64,000 nucleotides of DNA from Psoroptes ovis (GCA_002943765.1 PQWQ01000006.1:1984001-2048000), one strand, 5' to 3'. Positions 1 to 14,356 are shown, counted from the stretch's first letter. Notes: generated by a model from the letters alone, not told the origin. Numbers and translations: made by a program.

Positions 1-1502
1 TGGCTGTAGTTGTTGGTCAATAAATCTTTTTGATTCGTTTTATTATTATCATTATCATTCCAATTTCCAATTTTAAATATATTCAATTCAATTTTATGGG
101 CAAATTTATGCCATTCTTGTTTGAATATATTTGAACGAATTCAAATGTTTAGGAATTTCTCCTTTTTTAAGCTAAAAACAAAGCACAACGAAGAACGATG
201 ATTACAAATCATCATCATCAATATTATTAGTGGACCATTGATGGAACATTGTCGAATTTTACGAATTTGAATCAAATGAAAAGCAAGATGCATAATAAAT
301 AAATGAAAAATGTTCAACGGCAAGAAAATCAACGATGCAAAGCACAAAAAAATAATGGAATAAATGAATCAATGAATATGAGAGTAAAATGAATTTCAAT
401 TGGTAATAAGCAGGGAAACATATATCAGAATAAACGCTTTTCAGCTATGCATTTGCGTTTGGTATATTGTATTAATAGTATGTATGTGTGCATTTCAAGT
501 GATAATGAAATTTATTTCCATACTTATTTCCACTTTCAAATTTCTTTTCTATTTTTTCATTCATTCATTTTACATTCTGAAAATTCAATTTTGCCTTTCA
601 ATTTTTTTTACGATTCTAGAAGACATTGAAATGAAATTGAAGAAATACATGTCCGTAATGAGGGTATGATGGATGTGTTTGAATGTTTCATGGAGAAATG
701 GCACGAAAAAATTCATGGAAAATAAATGGAATCATAAGCAACAACAGAAGCAACAGCAAAGTGAAAAGCCATTAATAATTCCTGTTTTTTTTGAATAAAA
801 TAAAAATTCAAATGTTTTCAAATGAAATTTTCTCTGCTTTAATTCAGTTTTATCTCATTTTATTTTATAATAAATTCATTTGAACTAAATAGAATTTAAT
901 TCTTTCAGGTGCTTTTATTTTTATTTTGTGAATAAAAGTAATAATAATGAATACGAATTCGTGTATATTTATATCATTTCAAATTAAATAAACAACAACA
1001 AACTGCTGTTGATCGTTTTGTTTATTTATTTTTATATTTATTTATTCCTTTAAAATAATTCTAATGAAATATTTATCAATTTTGATCCTCTTTGCATCTA
1101 TTTTTTTTCATTTAATTTTAATTCAAATTTTATTTTTTATTCTTCATTCAAAATCTGATTATTTTAGATAATGCAAAAGTGAATGAATGAATAAATAAAC
1201 AAATGAATGAATGAAAAATTTCGGTTTATGCCCTTGCTTTTATTCACAAAATTTGATAAAAAAATAAGCGAATAATTCCAATAATAATTGATGAAACGCT
1301 AAAAATGGAGAAAATGAAATGAAATTTTTTTCATTTTTCCATTTTGAAACTCGGAGAAAAAGGATTTTGATTCACTAAAAGTGAATATCAATATCAACAT
1401 TGCTACCATTGATCCATGTTGTATAATATAATTATGAAATAAGCAAATGTTTGCGACAATTTTTTTTTCTTTTTTTGATTTCCATTATCATAATGAAATT
1501 TC

Positions 1503-1503
<1 letters not shown>

Positions 1504-1533
<30 letters not shown>
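1504..1533. repeat. (TCA)10 microsatellite
   Basis: Ten uninterrupted TCA units. Confidence 0.95.
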
Positions 1534-3714
1534 GAATATTCAAATTTTATCATACAAAGAGAGATGATAGAGTGAGAGCAAGAGAAGAATAATAAAATTT
1601 GATGAATCATATCAAATTAAATTCATCTCCGGTATATATTTTTCTATGATTATATTATCATCAATATCATTGATACTGATATTGAAACGATTTTTTTGAA
1701 TTCAAATTTTGAAATTTAAATCATTTCACATTGATTGAAATAAACTTGAATAAAATCAAGTTTAGATCAATGAATTCATAACAAATTTTCAGTTCTAGTT
1801 TGAGAATATTCAATTTTTCATCCGAAATTGTAGCGTTATTTCACAGGATTTCAATTGAAATAAACAAATTGAATCACAATAATGCAATTCAAGACGAAAT
1901 TCATTGTTTTTGCATCATTTTTGTTTTTCAAATTATTGCTATTCTTTGATTTACCATCCAACCAAGCGCCAACCCACCACCAATCGCAACATTTTCAAAT
2001 TTACATTAATTGAAAATTATTCATCATTTGATTAAATGATGAATGACTGAATGAGTAGATAATCATTGAATTTCGCTGATTTTTTTCTCCCGAAAACATT
2101 TCAACTTTTTGTTTTGTTTTTTGTTTTTGCACTCGAATAATATTCAATTATCATCATTTCACTATTATAACAATAATCATTGTCCACTTTGACAATGAAT
2201 GAATCAATTTTTTTTTCATTCAAATGTTATTCAAAGATATCAAATTATTGTTCATTTGAAATGATGATAAAACATTGAAAATTACGAATAAAATAGAAAT
2301 AAAATAAATGAAATAAATGAATGGGATGTAACTGACTGTAAATGTTGACTGAACATTGAACATTTTCATTCTTGTGTTCGTATGCAGCAAATGAATATAA
2401 AATTAAAATGACATTACCAAAACATGAATTCATAAAAAATAAATGAATAAAAATGAAAAAAATAAATAAATTTACAATTGAATGAAAAAATTATATTTGA
2501 TTGAATTAATCCTAAATGAATGATAAATATTATTATTTGTTGTTGTAACATGCATTAATTTAATTAAAAAAAATTATGATCAACTCTCGAAAAATGTTCG
2601 AGTCAGTCTAAAACAAACAAGCAAAATATAGAGCAATGACAATTATGATAGTTTTTTTTTCGTCGTTATTTTTGTTGTTTTTTGTCCAGTCGTTTTTGCA
2701 GCTCATAATGAACGAGTAATATAATCAGAATAATCAGCGCATTTTGTAAAATTTTGTGAAAAATGAATTCTACGAAAAAATTAGAGTCAAAATTTAAATT
2801 TATTTCAATTTCCATTGAAAATACCTTTGAGAATTCAAAAATAATTTTAATTGAAAAACAAATTTTTTTTTCCAAATTCAATTCTCAAATTGATGCAAAT
2901 TAATTAAATAACAAGAATCAGAATTGGCATAAATTCTGGCCAAGTCATTCTGTTTTGATTTTTAAATTTGAAAATTTCAGAGGAAAATTTCAAATATTTT
3001 CAAACACTGTCCTTGTTCGGTGACTTCGACCGAATTGAATTAATTTCTCTTTTTGTTTTGTTTCCCCACTCATTTAGCATTGAAATTCTCAGGGAAAAAT
3101 TGAAATTCAGCTTTTTGGTTCGCTCGAGATAACGATTTTTTCATTTCCTTTCTTTGAATTAGGCTCGATATTTTTTCACGGTTCAAGATTGAAATTTTAT
3201 AATGAAATTTCATTTGAAAAAATTAATCAATTCAAAATCTTTAATTCTATGAAATTCCAAAGTATCTGATTATGTGTAAAATAATATTTTCATTTTTTTC
3301 AAAAAAATCCTTATTCAAAGTACTCAAATTATTTCTGGTTATTATTCATTATCATTATTATTATTCAAAATTTCATTATTGAATTTTGATCCTTAACAAT
3401 TGAATTAAATACAAAACGTATGTCGCGTGAATTTTTGAAAAAATACTTTTTTCCGATCAATTTTCAATTAATTTCAAATTTTTGAGCAAAAAAAAAAAAT
3501 TTGACAAAATTTGACAAACGAATCGCACCGAATTTGCACCAAATTTACATTTTGATACAATCGGTAATTTTGCAATAAGAACTTGGTGGAAGAATTAGGT
3601 GAAATCTTCCAATAGATATTATAATCAGAATCAAATTTTCAATACTTTTCCAAGAAGTAAGATGTCTTGAATTTCTATATGGTCATGTCTGGGTCCCGTG
3701 TCCTTAAGAAACAG

Positions 3715-3742
3715 CAACAACAACAACAACAACAACAACAAC
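3715..3742. repeat. (CAA)9 microsatellite
   Basis: About nine CAA units. A second, shorter CAA/ACA tract follows at about 3877-3897. Confidence 0.95.
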
Positions 3743-6700
3743 GAAAAATTGTAACCACAGTGTACATGTTTGACATTAAAAAGAAATAAATTAAATCCGA
3801 CGAAGAAACTATGGCATATACAGAAAACATTAATATATTAATATTAATAATAATAATCAAAATCAAAATAGAACACAAACAACAACAACAACAACAAAAA
3901 GAAGAAAATGAATTTATTTCATTTTATTTTTTTTTTTTTGTAATAATTTCTTTCGTGATCATGTAATAATAATAATAATGTTTCTATTATAATTCATACA
4001 TGATAAATTTATGATGATATATATTGGTCTATATATAACCACCATGATATTGCTGAAATGAACTATGGCAAAACAGCAGAAACAGAAAAAAATATGTAAT
4101 CAAAATCATATCATGTTTAATTTTATTTTTTTCATTTTCATTCATTTTTTATTTTCGTTATTTCGTTATATAATTAATAATTTATATGCTAATTTTAAAT
4201 AGTCATCTCGTTATAAATGAAATTTCTGAATATCTCTTCTTTGAATTTATTTTTTGTTCCACCAAATTTTTTATTGAAACGGAGAAAAATTCCATTTATT
4301 CAGTCTCAGATCTGGATTTTATATGCTAAAACATGCTAGGCACCATTAATAATTGGTTTTCAATGTAAAAAAAATCACAAATCTATGAAATTATCAAATT
4401 TTGATGGATTGATTGAATACATTTAAATAATCAACCATTCAAGAGTGAAAAAAAATTAAAATTAAATGAAAAATTATATTTCAAGAATCCAATGAATAAT
4501 GAAAAATTATTATTCAAGATATTTTTTGACTATGATTAATTTGAATTTATGAATTCAATTTTCATTTTTTTAATTCATTGAATAATTCGTTTTTCGAATT
4601 TTCGAATGAATTATGCTATGTGATCCGATCAATTTTCCGGGGATAACTTTTAATGTTGGAAAATCTCTGGAATAATTTGAAAAAATTATTGATTTTGATT
4701 AGTTTTTGCGGTATCATCAGTCATTTTCACTTGGAATTTTTTATGTCGATTATTGACATTGTCTTGTGTTTCAAAATACCAGCGGCAAAGATTAATTTTG
4801 ATTCAGAGTCGAATATGTATTCCATCTTTTACATTTAAATGCGTACAGCAACAACGTATAAATATCCATTTATCTATCTATCTATTCATTCATATTCCTC
4901 AGTAATCATTATCATTGTTATTATTATTATCATTATATGATGATTATGATTATGATATTGTATTGTATTGTATCATAATAATAATAATTATCATTATTAT
5001 AATTAATGTCTACACATAATAATTATGAATGGTTTTTTTTCGTTGCTGCTGTTGTTGTTGTTGCTCTTTTACTAATAAATCATTTATTAATTTTTAGTTT
5101 TTGTCATTTTTTTTGCTTTGCTTGGTTTATATATGAATCACTGTATATACACCACTGTGAGTGTGTATGTGCGACTTTGTGGCTTGACTCTAGAGGGGTA
5201 TTTATTTCACTTGGTTTATTTCGCAGCATTTTTTACTTAAAAATAATTTTGGCTGCGAAAATTGGAACACCTCAGTTATTAAGAAAATAAATTATTTTTG
5301 ACAGAAATTTTTGAAGATAAAAAACTTTAAAATTCTTTCACATTTGAATACATTTGAATATTTTGATCCTTGAAAAAATTTCTTAAAAAATTGTTTCAAA
5401 TCAACTTGTAATATATAATAATATGATGCTGCAAAGATGATAATAATCCTATTCCTTAAATATTCTCATACGAATTTACATAATAAATGTATTCATTTTA
5501 TACACACAGAGAATGGCAACAATTAAAAAGGATAAATTTTGTGTCTTTGATGATTTGCCTAATGCCCAAACTAAGCAATGCTAAGCTTGTGATTATTATC
5601 ATTGTCATTACAATTAATAAGTAGGAGTTTCTTGTTTTTTTCAAGAACAAAGATTTATAGTTTTTGTTCAAATTTTACATTTTGCAAAAAACTGATGCAT
5701 CTTTGCCATGAAAATACATTGTTTTTAATGTATTTTCAATGATTTTCATCTTGCAGAGGATTTCGCAACCTTTGATTTAGCATTTTCATCGATCGTTGCA
5801 ATTTAAAACCTTTATTTTAAAATAGAAATTTCAACCAGAATATAAATCAAACCTTAACAACAACGACAATTGTCATCATTTCAAGTATCATCATCATTAT
5901 TATCATTTTATAATGATGATTATGATGATAATGAATGTTGTGGACAATTTCATATTCAACATTTTTTATTTTAATTGCTAATTTATGAGTATTTTTTGTT
6001 TGTGATTCGGCTTAGAATTTTTATGGAGAAAATCACTGCAATAATCATAATAATAATAATGTAAACTTATTTACCAGAAATAACACGAAAAACGACAAAA
6101 AACAAAGCGTAAAACTGAAACAAAAAACTACCGAACAACAACTAAACTATCATTCAACTAAATAACCAACCAACCAACCATTCAGATCTAATCATAATTT
6201 AAATTGTTTTGGAAAATATAATTATACCATGTTGTTGTCATTCATTCATTTGTTCATTCATTATTATTATTAGTAATAATATTATCATTATTGCCATCAT
6301 TATTATTATTATTATGATAATATGGCATCAAGTATCATCACCATCATCAGATTCAAAATAATGATGATTATATTCTTATAAATAAATGATTTTTTTCTTT
6401 GGTTCTTTATGTATATTCATTTTTATGAATCATTTCCCATCCTCCCCATTCGATATCATACAATTAATAATAATGATAATCATAATCATCATTAGTGTTG
6501 AATCACACGTCACGAAAGTTTTCAATATAATAAGTGATTTACATCAAAAAATAGCTAAAAAATATATTATTTATTATCATCATTGTCTATCTATGCATAT
6601 GATTATTGTTATTATTATTATTAAATCATAATTTGCATTAATTAATTTGATCCATATAATTCATGATGGTATATTTAAAAAATTTATATTATTTTTCTAA

Positions 6701-7911
6701 TAAACAATATCTGTGTTTGTTTGTATGTGTGCATTCATTTACCGACCCATGCAATTTGAAATTCTATTTCCAATAGAGAAAATTAAATCAAATCAAAAAA
6801 CCTTGTAATGTTGTTGGTAGCCATTCATTATCATTATAATTTGATCACCATCATCATAATGCCATATGCGCATAAATATATTTAAAGATAATGTGACATT
6901 TGATACTCGGAATTTTTCCTCTTTCTTTATCTCTGTTTCTCCCTTTTTTCATACATTCAACTTTGTTAAGGGTTAAAGCATTTAATTTTATTATTCAGAG
7001 GAGGAAAAATTTCGATTGGAAAAATTCCAGTAGAAACGAATAAATTTGGTTTTAATTTTTGATTATTTGTCATTTATTAATGACACTGTTTTGGTCATTT
7101 AAATAGATATTGTCGATGATAATATGAGGATGGAATCAGATTTTCCTTTTTTTTCTTTATTTAATTCAATTAGAATAATAAATTCAAAATCATAGCGATC
7201 ATGGTGATCACAGTAATTTCTCATTGACTTTATTGTTGTTTCGAATTTTCATTTAATCTTATCAAAGAGTTAAAGGATTGAATTTTATTTTGAAAAGATT
7301 ATTTTTTCCAAAGAAAAATTTATCAACGATTTATTTCAACTCATAAAGCTTTTCATTTGAGGTTAATGCTTCGGGTATCTAAAAGATTATAAAAATTTTT
7401 AAACGAAAAAATAATGTGACAAAAAGATGGCGCAATTGCATTTTGGTTTGAATTTTTCTCATTGTTAAATCTTCAAATTATTCTCAAATCAAATTCCATA
7501 CGTTTTAACCCAAGCATTTTCTCGTTGATTATTTTCCCCAAATTATTTGTTTCTTAGGTTATCATGCCGTATTTGATTCAATTCTACTTTTTAAAATTAT
7601 ATTTTCACATTTGTATGAATTAAAAACAATTGTCAATCAATCAACCAATTCTATGAACTGAAAAAGTTTTTATATTTTAAATAATAATAATAATGAAAAT
7701 ACCAATTTAATAATCAATTCATTATTATTGATTGAAACACTTATGGATTATTTCAACTTTATCGCAAATATTAACTTGTATAATAATGAAAATAATGATG
7801 ATTATTTTATGAACACTTTGAAAAATCAAATAAAAATGTTCACGCAAAATGAAATTAAACAAAAACGAAAAATATTCATTTATTAACCATTTGACACTAT
7901 TTTAACGAGAT

Positions 7912-7980
7912 GACAATTGACAATTATGATTAATAGTAATGATTATTATCATTATTATTATTATGTAATTGTCAATTGTT
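7912..7980. repeat. Inverted repeat around a TAT/ATT-rich centre
   Basis: GACAATTGACAATTA (7912-7926) is complementary to TAATTGTCAATTGTT (7966-7980) at 14 of 15 positions. The 39-base interior is TAA/ATT/ATC repeat. Each arm holds TTGTC/GACAA words. Confidence 0.65.
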
Positions 7981-8306
7981 AATGAATGAAATACAATTAA
8001 AACGAATAAATGAATTGAAATACTGAATATTGTAAATATTGTTTGCGTGTCATCAACAATGAGATAATTTTTTTTCCTCCTCTTTTTTTCATTTTATTTC
8101 GTTTTATTTTCCAAATGAAACTCGATGGAAAAATCATTCAAAATTCATTTGGACAAAAAAGAAAAAAAGCTGGTAAATCAAATTAAAAATTGAATTGAAT
8201 GCAATTGATTGAATCAAAATGTTTGAAAGCTTTGGAAAAAATAAAAATAAATAAATGCATTAAGGAATGGGGAGAAAAATTAAAAATTGTCAATTTTTTA
8301 TTCGCT

Positions 8307-8363
8307 TCATTGCCGATCATTGATGATGATAATAATCACAATAATAATAATGATTGGCAATGA
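8307..8363. repeat. Inverted repeat around a GAT/AAT repeat
   Basis: TCATTGCCGATCATT (8307-8321) pairs with AATGATTGGCAATGA (8349-8363) at 14 of 15 positions, the exception being a G-T pair. The loop is a GAT/AAT/CAC repeat of 27 bases. The layout resembles the repeat-centred hairpin at 7912-7980. Confidence 0.65.
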
Positions 8364-10520
8364 TGGATTTCTTACCATTATCAAATGATTAATGCAATGA
8401 ATTCACATTGGTAGTTTTTATGACTTGAATCTTTCCTTTTTATTTTAATTGCTTTTCAGAATAAATCACCTGAAATCATTAAATAATTTCCATTAATTCA
8501 TTTCAAACACACTGAACAATACAAGTTGTCAATCGTATTTTCTTAGAAATGAAATAATTGCTTTTTGACTCAAGGAATTTTTATTGTTTTTAATAGAAAG
8601 TTGCCGATCAATTTTTTTCGAATGATTGACTGACAGATTTTTCAAAATTTTTCAATATGAATTTTACATATAAAAATTGTAAAAAATTGAATTTCAATCA
8701 AAGAAAAAAATAATGAAATAATTAGTGTGTTTTCTCCATTAATTTTAGTTTCCAAAAAATTTTAATTTTGCCTTCAATTTCATGAATTAAAAGCATCATG
8801 TCCATTTCACAAATAATGAAGTTTTACATTTTCTTAACATTTCGAAACTGTCATGTTGTTGGTGAAATTTTTCTTGGAAAATTTAGAAATTTCAATTTCA
8901 ATGACATTCAAATGAATATGTATTTTTATCAGTATTGTTACTGATTCATTCATTTTTCCAGGTATAGCCATCACCATCATCACCATTTTATTGAATCGAT
9001 TGCTTCTCAATTTGATTTTGACGGAAAAAATTGAAGTTTTTTCACCTAAAGATTCAATTTGAAGATGCCCGAAGATTCAAAGATTCATCATTGTCTAACC
9101 GTGTCTTGGTGTGAATCTTCTCGCTGCATCATTTAACCACCATTCATTTATTCGATGGTTAAATGTCATTTCTTATCAAATTGATTTTTCTGAATTTTTC
9201 CACTAAACTCGACTCAATCAACTGATTTAATTTAAAAAAAAATTTTAGGTAAGGTTTTTTTGTCCAAATTAATTCATGTGAATGTGTGTGCAGATAGATT
9301 CATTGAATATACTCTCTAATATACTCTCGATCTGTAAAATGAAAAATGTTTGTATATGATAACTTTATTTCACCAATCGAATATTAAATGCATTTGAAAT
9401 GTGTTTGCTTTAAATGTGTTTTTTTCTTTTTTTGCTTAAATCATTGCTAAATGGTGATAAGTTAGCAAATCTTTAAATCGAAAAAAATGTTTTGAAGAAT
9501 TTTGTTATTTCTTAAACACATTTTTTTGAATAAATTTTTCTTAATTTTATCAAAAGTGCAAAACTGCAAAAGTGAGAAATGTAAAAAAAGAAATATCATA
9601 ACAGCAAGAATATCTTCGGCAAATGAATATAAAATTGGAAAATTTGGTAGGTGGAAATTCAGGTTTCACACAGAAATATTTTGAATGAATTAGCCGAAAC
9701 TTCAAAAATTTAAAATGAAAAATGACGAATAATGTTTAAAATAACGACAAATAATCAAGACGACGACGATGATACGCTATTTGTACGCCTTCAGTTTCCT
9801 TTCAATACCAGAAAAATATTTAAAATCAAAAACTTATCTCCCTTTATCTATCTTTGACCATTGAAATGATATAACGTTTAATAAAATGATTATTATTATT
9901 AATATTATTCCATAAATTTGTAACATTTGAAGAAAAAATGTTGATATTTCTTCAATTTATTCAAAGCATTCATAATTCATTCATTTGTCAAAATCATAAA
10001 TACCTGTATGAATATACCTACACTGATATTAGAAAATGAAAAATTTCCAAGAAAAAAAATTATTTACCGTTTAGTTATTTACCATTTAGTCTAGAATTTT
10101 TTTTCCCATCTTCGAAATATTCATTCAATTGATTGATTAATAATAATAATCATATTTACTATTACCATTACAACAGGCAGCAATAGCAGCAGCATCACAC
10201 ATTATCATTCTTTTAAAACTAATTTTAGATAATTTCTTCACACCATTTTTCAATGATTTCAAAGTTCCGATTACACATTTCATTTTATATTTCAATGAAT
10301 TTGTTAATATTATATCTGTATATCTTCATATGAATTACTGATATTTAGATGATTTTCAACATTTTTTCTTTTCTGGATTTTATCCAGTTATCATTCCTCT
10401 CTAATCATCAGAAATGTATTGAAAAAATGAATATGTTTACCGTCTAAAATATATATCTGATATTGATCATAATTCACCATATTTCTTTGAAAATTCTTTG
10501 AAAAAACATTTTTAAAATGA

Positions 10521-10521
<1 letters not shown>

Positions 10522-10556
<35 letters not shown>

Positions 10557-10557
10557 C
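10522..10557. repeat. (TTA)n microsatellite, about 11-12 units
   Basis: An uninterrupted TTA/ATT tract, followed by more ATT/TAA runs downstream to about 10610. Confidence 0.95.
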
Positions 10558-10660
10558 ATTTCGTTGAAATTTGATGTCTAATAATAATAATAATATTAAT
10601 CGTAATAACTATTCTGAATTATTTTTTTATATTTCATTTTTCCGTTCATATTCACAATTC

Positions 10661-10716
10661 ATATTCATTCAAAGGTAAACGCCTTTGATTGAATATCTCA
10701 AAAAAAAGATTTGAGA
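10661..10716. repeat. Two adjacent hairpins
   Basis: The first hairpin pairs ATATTCATTCAAAGG (10661-10675) with CCTTTGATTGAATAT (10682-10696), one mismatch in 15, with a six-base loop TAAACG. The second pairs TCTCAAA (10696-10702) with TTTGAGA (10710-10716). They share one base, so they would stack or compete in RNA. Confidence 0.7.
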
Positions 10717-13700
10717 ACCAAACCCTTGAATGAATGAATGAATTAATCACAAAATGATCAAAAAAAAAAAAAAAAATGATGCCGGATAATTCGTCGTTTC
10801 ATTGCCATTTGAACAATATTGTCATTGAATGAATAGAAAAAAATAGATGAAAAATTTCAAAGAATTATAAAAATGTAAAAATGAAAAAAATAGTAAATGA
10901 TACGAATATTATTGAAATTATTATTATTTAACAATTGAAATGTATTCACATTGGCGAAAAAAATAATGTATTTTATTATCATTATCATGATCATTCAGTC
11001 TAATTCACATTGACAAATGATTGAAGAAGAAGAATAAGGAAAAAAATTCGAATACATATTAATATCTATTCGCTTTGTAAATGTGTGCATATGTGCAATT
11101 TATCATTTCTATTCATTAAATTTTCCAAAAGATTTGTTATCATTTTTGATCAGTTTTTACTACTGCTTTTATACTTGTTTGTTCGTTGCATTTGATAATG
11201 GTTAATGATATCAATAATAATAATCATTTGATATCACAAAATTGATCTCTAATTTATTATTATTTTTTACTCTAGTATTTCATACAGTTTATAAATTACA
11301 ATAGCTCAAAATAATGATTTTTCTTTTTGTCCTCAGTATGAATTTCAATTGTTGCAAAAATTTTTTTCGGAACAAATGTTATTCCATTTTTTCAGTTTCC
11401 ATTCAAAATTGAAAACATAAAATTCAATTTCTAGATTCGTAAATTATTTTTTTTTATATTTTCGATTTTCGAAAATTCAATTTCAATGATCATTGATACG
11501 TGTCTTAATTTATTTTTTTCTACTATTTCCAAATCGAAATATTTAAAATGTAATTGAGTGTTATGTACATTCAATAATATCCGAATGATTTTTTATTCAT
11601 TCAGAATTCATTTCTTTTCCTGCAATCGAGAATGGATAATTTGTGCCAATTTGGTTGTCGTTATCGTTTATATTGTCGTAGATGTATGCTGATAATGAAA
11701 TATATCTATATCAAAGTACATTCATACGGAAGATGATCATTTTTTTCTGTTCGTTTCTCATCCAAAAAATTTTTCTCTTGAATGAATTTTCGTTCGCTTA
11801 CATTTTCTGATGAATAAATAATCTGATGAATCACAGAATCAAAAATCAATTTAGGTTTTTTAGTAGTCGATAAAATCTAAAATAAAATTGTATTTGATTT
11901 CGTGATAGTTAGGGTGGAGAGGAATATTGAATAATCAACTCACAATAATGAAATTTCCATAGATTTATTGAAATTAGTTCAGCATAGGTTTTTTGGGTTT
12001 TTAGGGTTTTCAATTTTCAAATTTTAGATTCAATTTTAAATTCAATTTTTTTTCAACTCACTGAAATTTGATTCCAATGAGAAAAATTCAAAATTCAATT
12101 GTCATTGTTGATGTAATCAATTTTTTTTCTCGCCATTTCTCGCTTTGAATTTGATACATTTGAATCGTATGAATGATTTCGATTCTTGTGATGATCATCA
12201 TTTTTTCCAGTATTTATTATCATTGATTTATATTCAATACATAACCAGTGAATAATAATATTGAACAGCCACACTGTGAAAGGTAAACAATAACTTACAA
12301 AATAATAAAAATTCTTCATCTGTCATTTTTCAATATTAAAATCATTAATATTTTTTCTTATTTCAACGTTTTAAACAAATACAATATGCGATGCGTGTGT
12401 ATAATCAATTTGTTCATTTTTTCATTTCTAGCCACGAATATTTACAAAAACGCATATGTTCCATCCATGCACAGATGAATGATTTTCAATACTCTTGTTC
12501 AATCACATACATATTCAATCGCAAGCATCAAAATGAATTAAATTCGAATACCGTAGATAATTCAGTGATATGAAATTTCGATTTTTTTCATGCATCTCTA
12601 CTACGAAAAATTTTAAATGAAAAAAAACTGAAATTTCATTTGTTTATTTAGGTTGAATCCAGTCAAATAAATTTATTTATTTGATTTTTGATTTTCCAAA
12701 ATTTTTCACATTGACCAAAAACAATCGTAAAACAAAAATTTAATTTATTTATTTGATTTCAAAGTAAATAATACATCGTCGTCTCACAACATGGAAAAAC
12801 AATATCAATTTATAATTCAATTCTATTTGTCACAGCAAGTGGTCAATTTATTTTGTTCAAATTTTATCCATCTTTGAAACAAAACAAAGCAAAATTAATG
12901 AAGAATCATCAAAATCTTATCAAAATAATAATAATTTGGCTGCCAAGACAAGGCTTTGGGGTTGGCCATTTATTTGTCATTGTTAAATTTTACGGAAATT
13001 TCATTTTTTCGTTTCGTTTGTTTGTTTCTCGTCTAGGTTAGGTCAATTGTATGTATGCAAGTATTGTGAATCACGTAAAATACATCGAAATGCACCGAAA
13101 CAATTAAACAAACAAACAATTTTTCATTTTCCATCATGTTTCAAAAAATTTTAAATTATGTAAATGAAGTAAGGAGAATACATCGATTCGTTGATCGAGA
13201 AAATTCAACCAACAAGTAATGATTACGACCATTGAAACGAATGATTGAATGATTGTTGTTAAAATTTCTTCATTTTGTCATTGTTGTAATTATTTATGAA
13301 TTTTTCAGTTCAAAGATATTTTTGGGCATCTCCATTATTTTTTGAACAGAGAAAATAATTATGAATATTCTTTCAATATTTTAATTTTTTGTGTTTTTCT
13401 TTATTATTTCTGTGTTTTAAATATCATTTTGCAAAAATTCTGAGCAATTTTCACAGAATTTCAGCTCTAAAATTTCAAAGTTTAATTTAGAATTTGAGCT
13501 AGAAACCAATTTTCAGTCGAGCAATTGCTCTGAAACTTTTATCTAATTTCTAAATTCAAAATTGATGATCTAAAAGCAAAAATGAACGAATGAGTAGTAG
13601 AAAAACAAATTAATGGGTTCACTTGCAACGCAGAAAAAAATTGCAATTTAATTTTTTTTTCATTTTTTTAATTATTACATAATTCATTTTTGTTGTTGTT

Positions 13701-14200
13701 TGTTTTTATGAAATATTTTAATGAAAAATATTTTATGATTTAAATTCATTTGAAAATTACTTTTCAACGGCTTTGAAAAATCATTATTCGCCTTGCTGCT
13801 TACCCTGTCAACAGCATAGGGTTATGCACGTCAAAACGAGAAAAAAGTCATAATTCATATGAGCAATTTGATCAAAGTCAAAAACTCATGAAATTCATGG
13901 TAAATATCGTCAAGAGATTGGAAAACTTGTGCAATTTTTTCTCTTTCATTGCAAATTTATGCAAATAATTTTTATGATTAGTCAAAAGTGTGAAATGATT
14001 TTCTCCTCTTTCTCTGGTTAGGTTGAAGGTCGAATGATATATGTCTCAATTTAGGTTTTCATCATCACCATAATCCCCTTATGCAGACGCTGTTTGATAA
14101 GAGATGTTGCGAATAATAATTTTCAAAAAACCATTTTGATTGTCAAAAATCAAGATAATAAATCAAGCTTTTTCTTCGTTAATCAAGATTCAATTAAATC
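10717..14200. other. Non-coding A+T-rich stretch
   Basis: Holds a 17-A run (10760-10776) and short ORFs up to 74 codons without protein character. A G+C-richer piece at about 12938-12980 sits in a 62-codon ORF. A small block at 13790-13830 has interlocking complementary words. No gene seen. Confidence 0.65.
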
Positions 14201-14356
14201 ATGCAAAAAATGATTTCAAACGCAAATCAAAATTTTCGCCACGAAATTAATGGAACACGTGTTTGTTGGCCAGCCAGACGTTTGCTGCCCGATAGTTTGT
14301 GGCACATTTTGATGTTGGCTTGCAACAATCAAAATTATTTTGAACTAATCAAATAA
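14201..14356 (+). CDS. Candidate 51-codon ORF in a G+C-rich island
   Basis: ATG at 14201 to TAA at 14354. The second half carries a protein-like stretch, INGTRVCWPARRLLPDSL, followed by WHILMLACNNQNYF. The core (14251-14330) is close to half G+C by hand count, about twice the local background. No good acceptor or promoter was seen, and an in-frame TAA lies just upstream of the ATG. It could be a small ORF, a gene relic, or a conserved noncoding element whose higher G+C simply removes stops. No family is recognised. Confidence 0.18.
   Translation: MQKMISNANQNFRHEINGTRVCWPARRLLPDSLWHILMLACNNQNYFELIK

Larger units (their letters stand above)
1..5005. other. Non-coding A+T-rich stretch
   Basis: ORFs reach 94 codons at most and are hydrophobic or repeat-derived. 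Contents are the TCA (1504) and CAA (3715) tracts, frequent TGAA/TTCA words, AAT/TAA runs at 3839-3860 and 3965-3980, and a TATC tract at about 4871-4886. A slightly G+C-richer piece at 3000-3140 shows no exon. Confidence 0.7.
5006..10660. other. Non-coding A+T-rich stretch
   Basis: A hydrophobic 94-codon ORF at 5006-5290 starts with ATG. It is built on a GTTGTTGTTG tract and looks accidental, though its second half (5150-5250) is G+C-richer. There are two repeat-centred inverted repeats (7912, 8307). The word AAGATTCA occurs three times between about 9047 and 9090, with an inverted copy TGAATCTTC at about 9111. Nothing else stands out. Confidence 0.65.

Noticed and set aside
3675..3878. Minus-strand ORF with a run of ten Cys
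   Set aside because: The Cys run is the CAA microsatellite read on the other strand.
5006..5290. 94-codon ORF with several membrane-like stretches
   Set aside because: Its hydrophobic start is a GTTGTTGTTG tract. The receptor-like look comes from T-rich codons.
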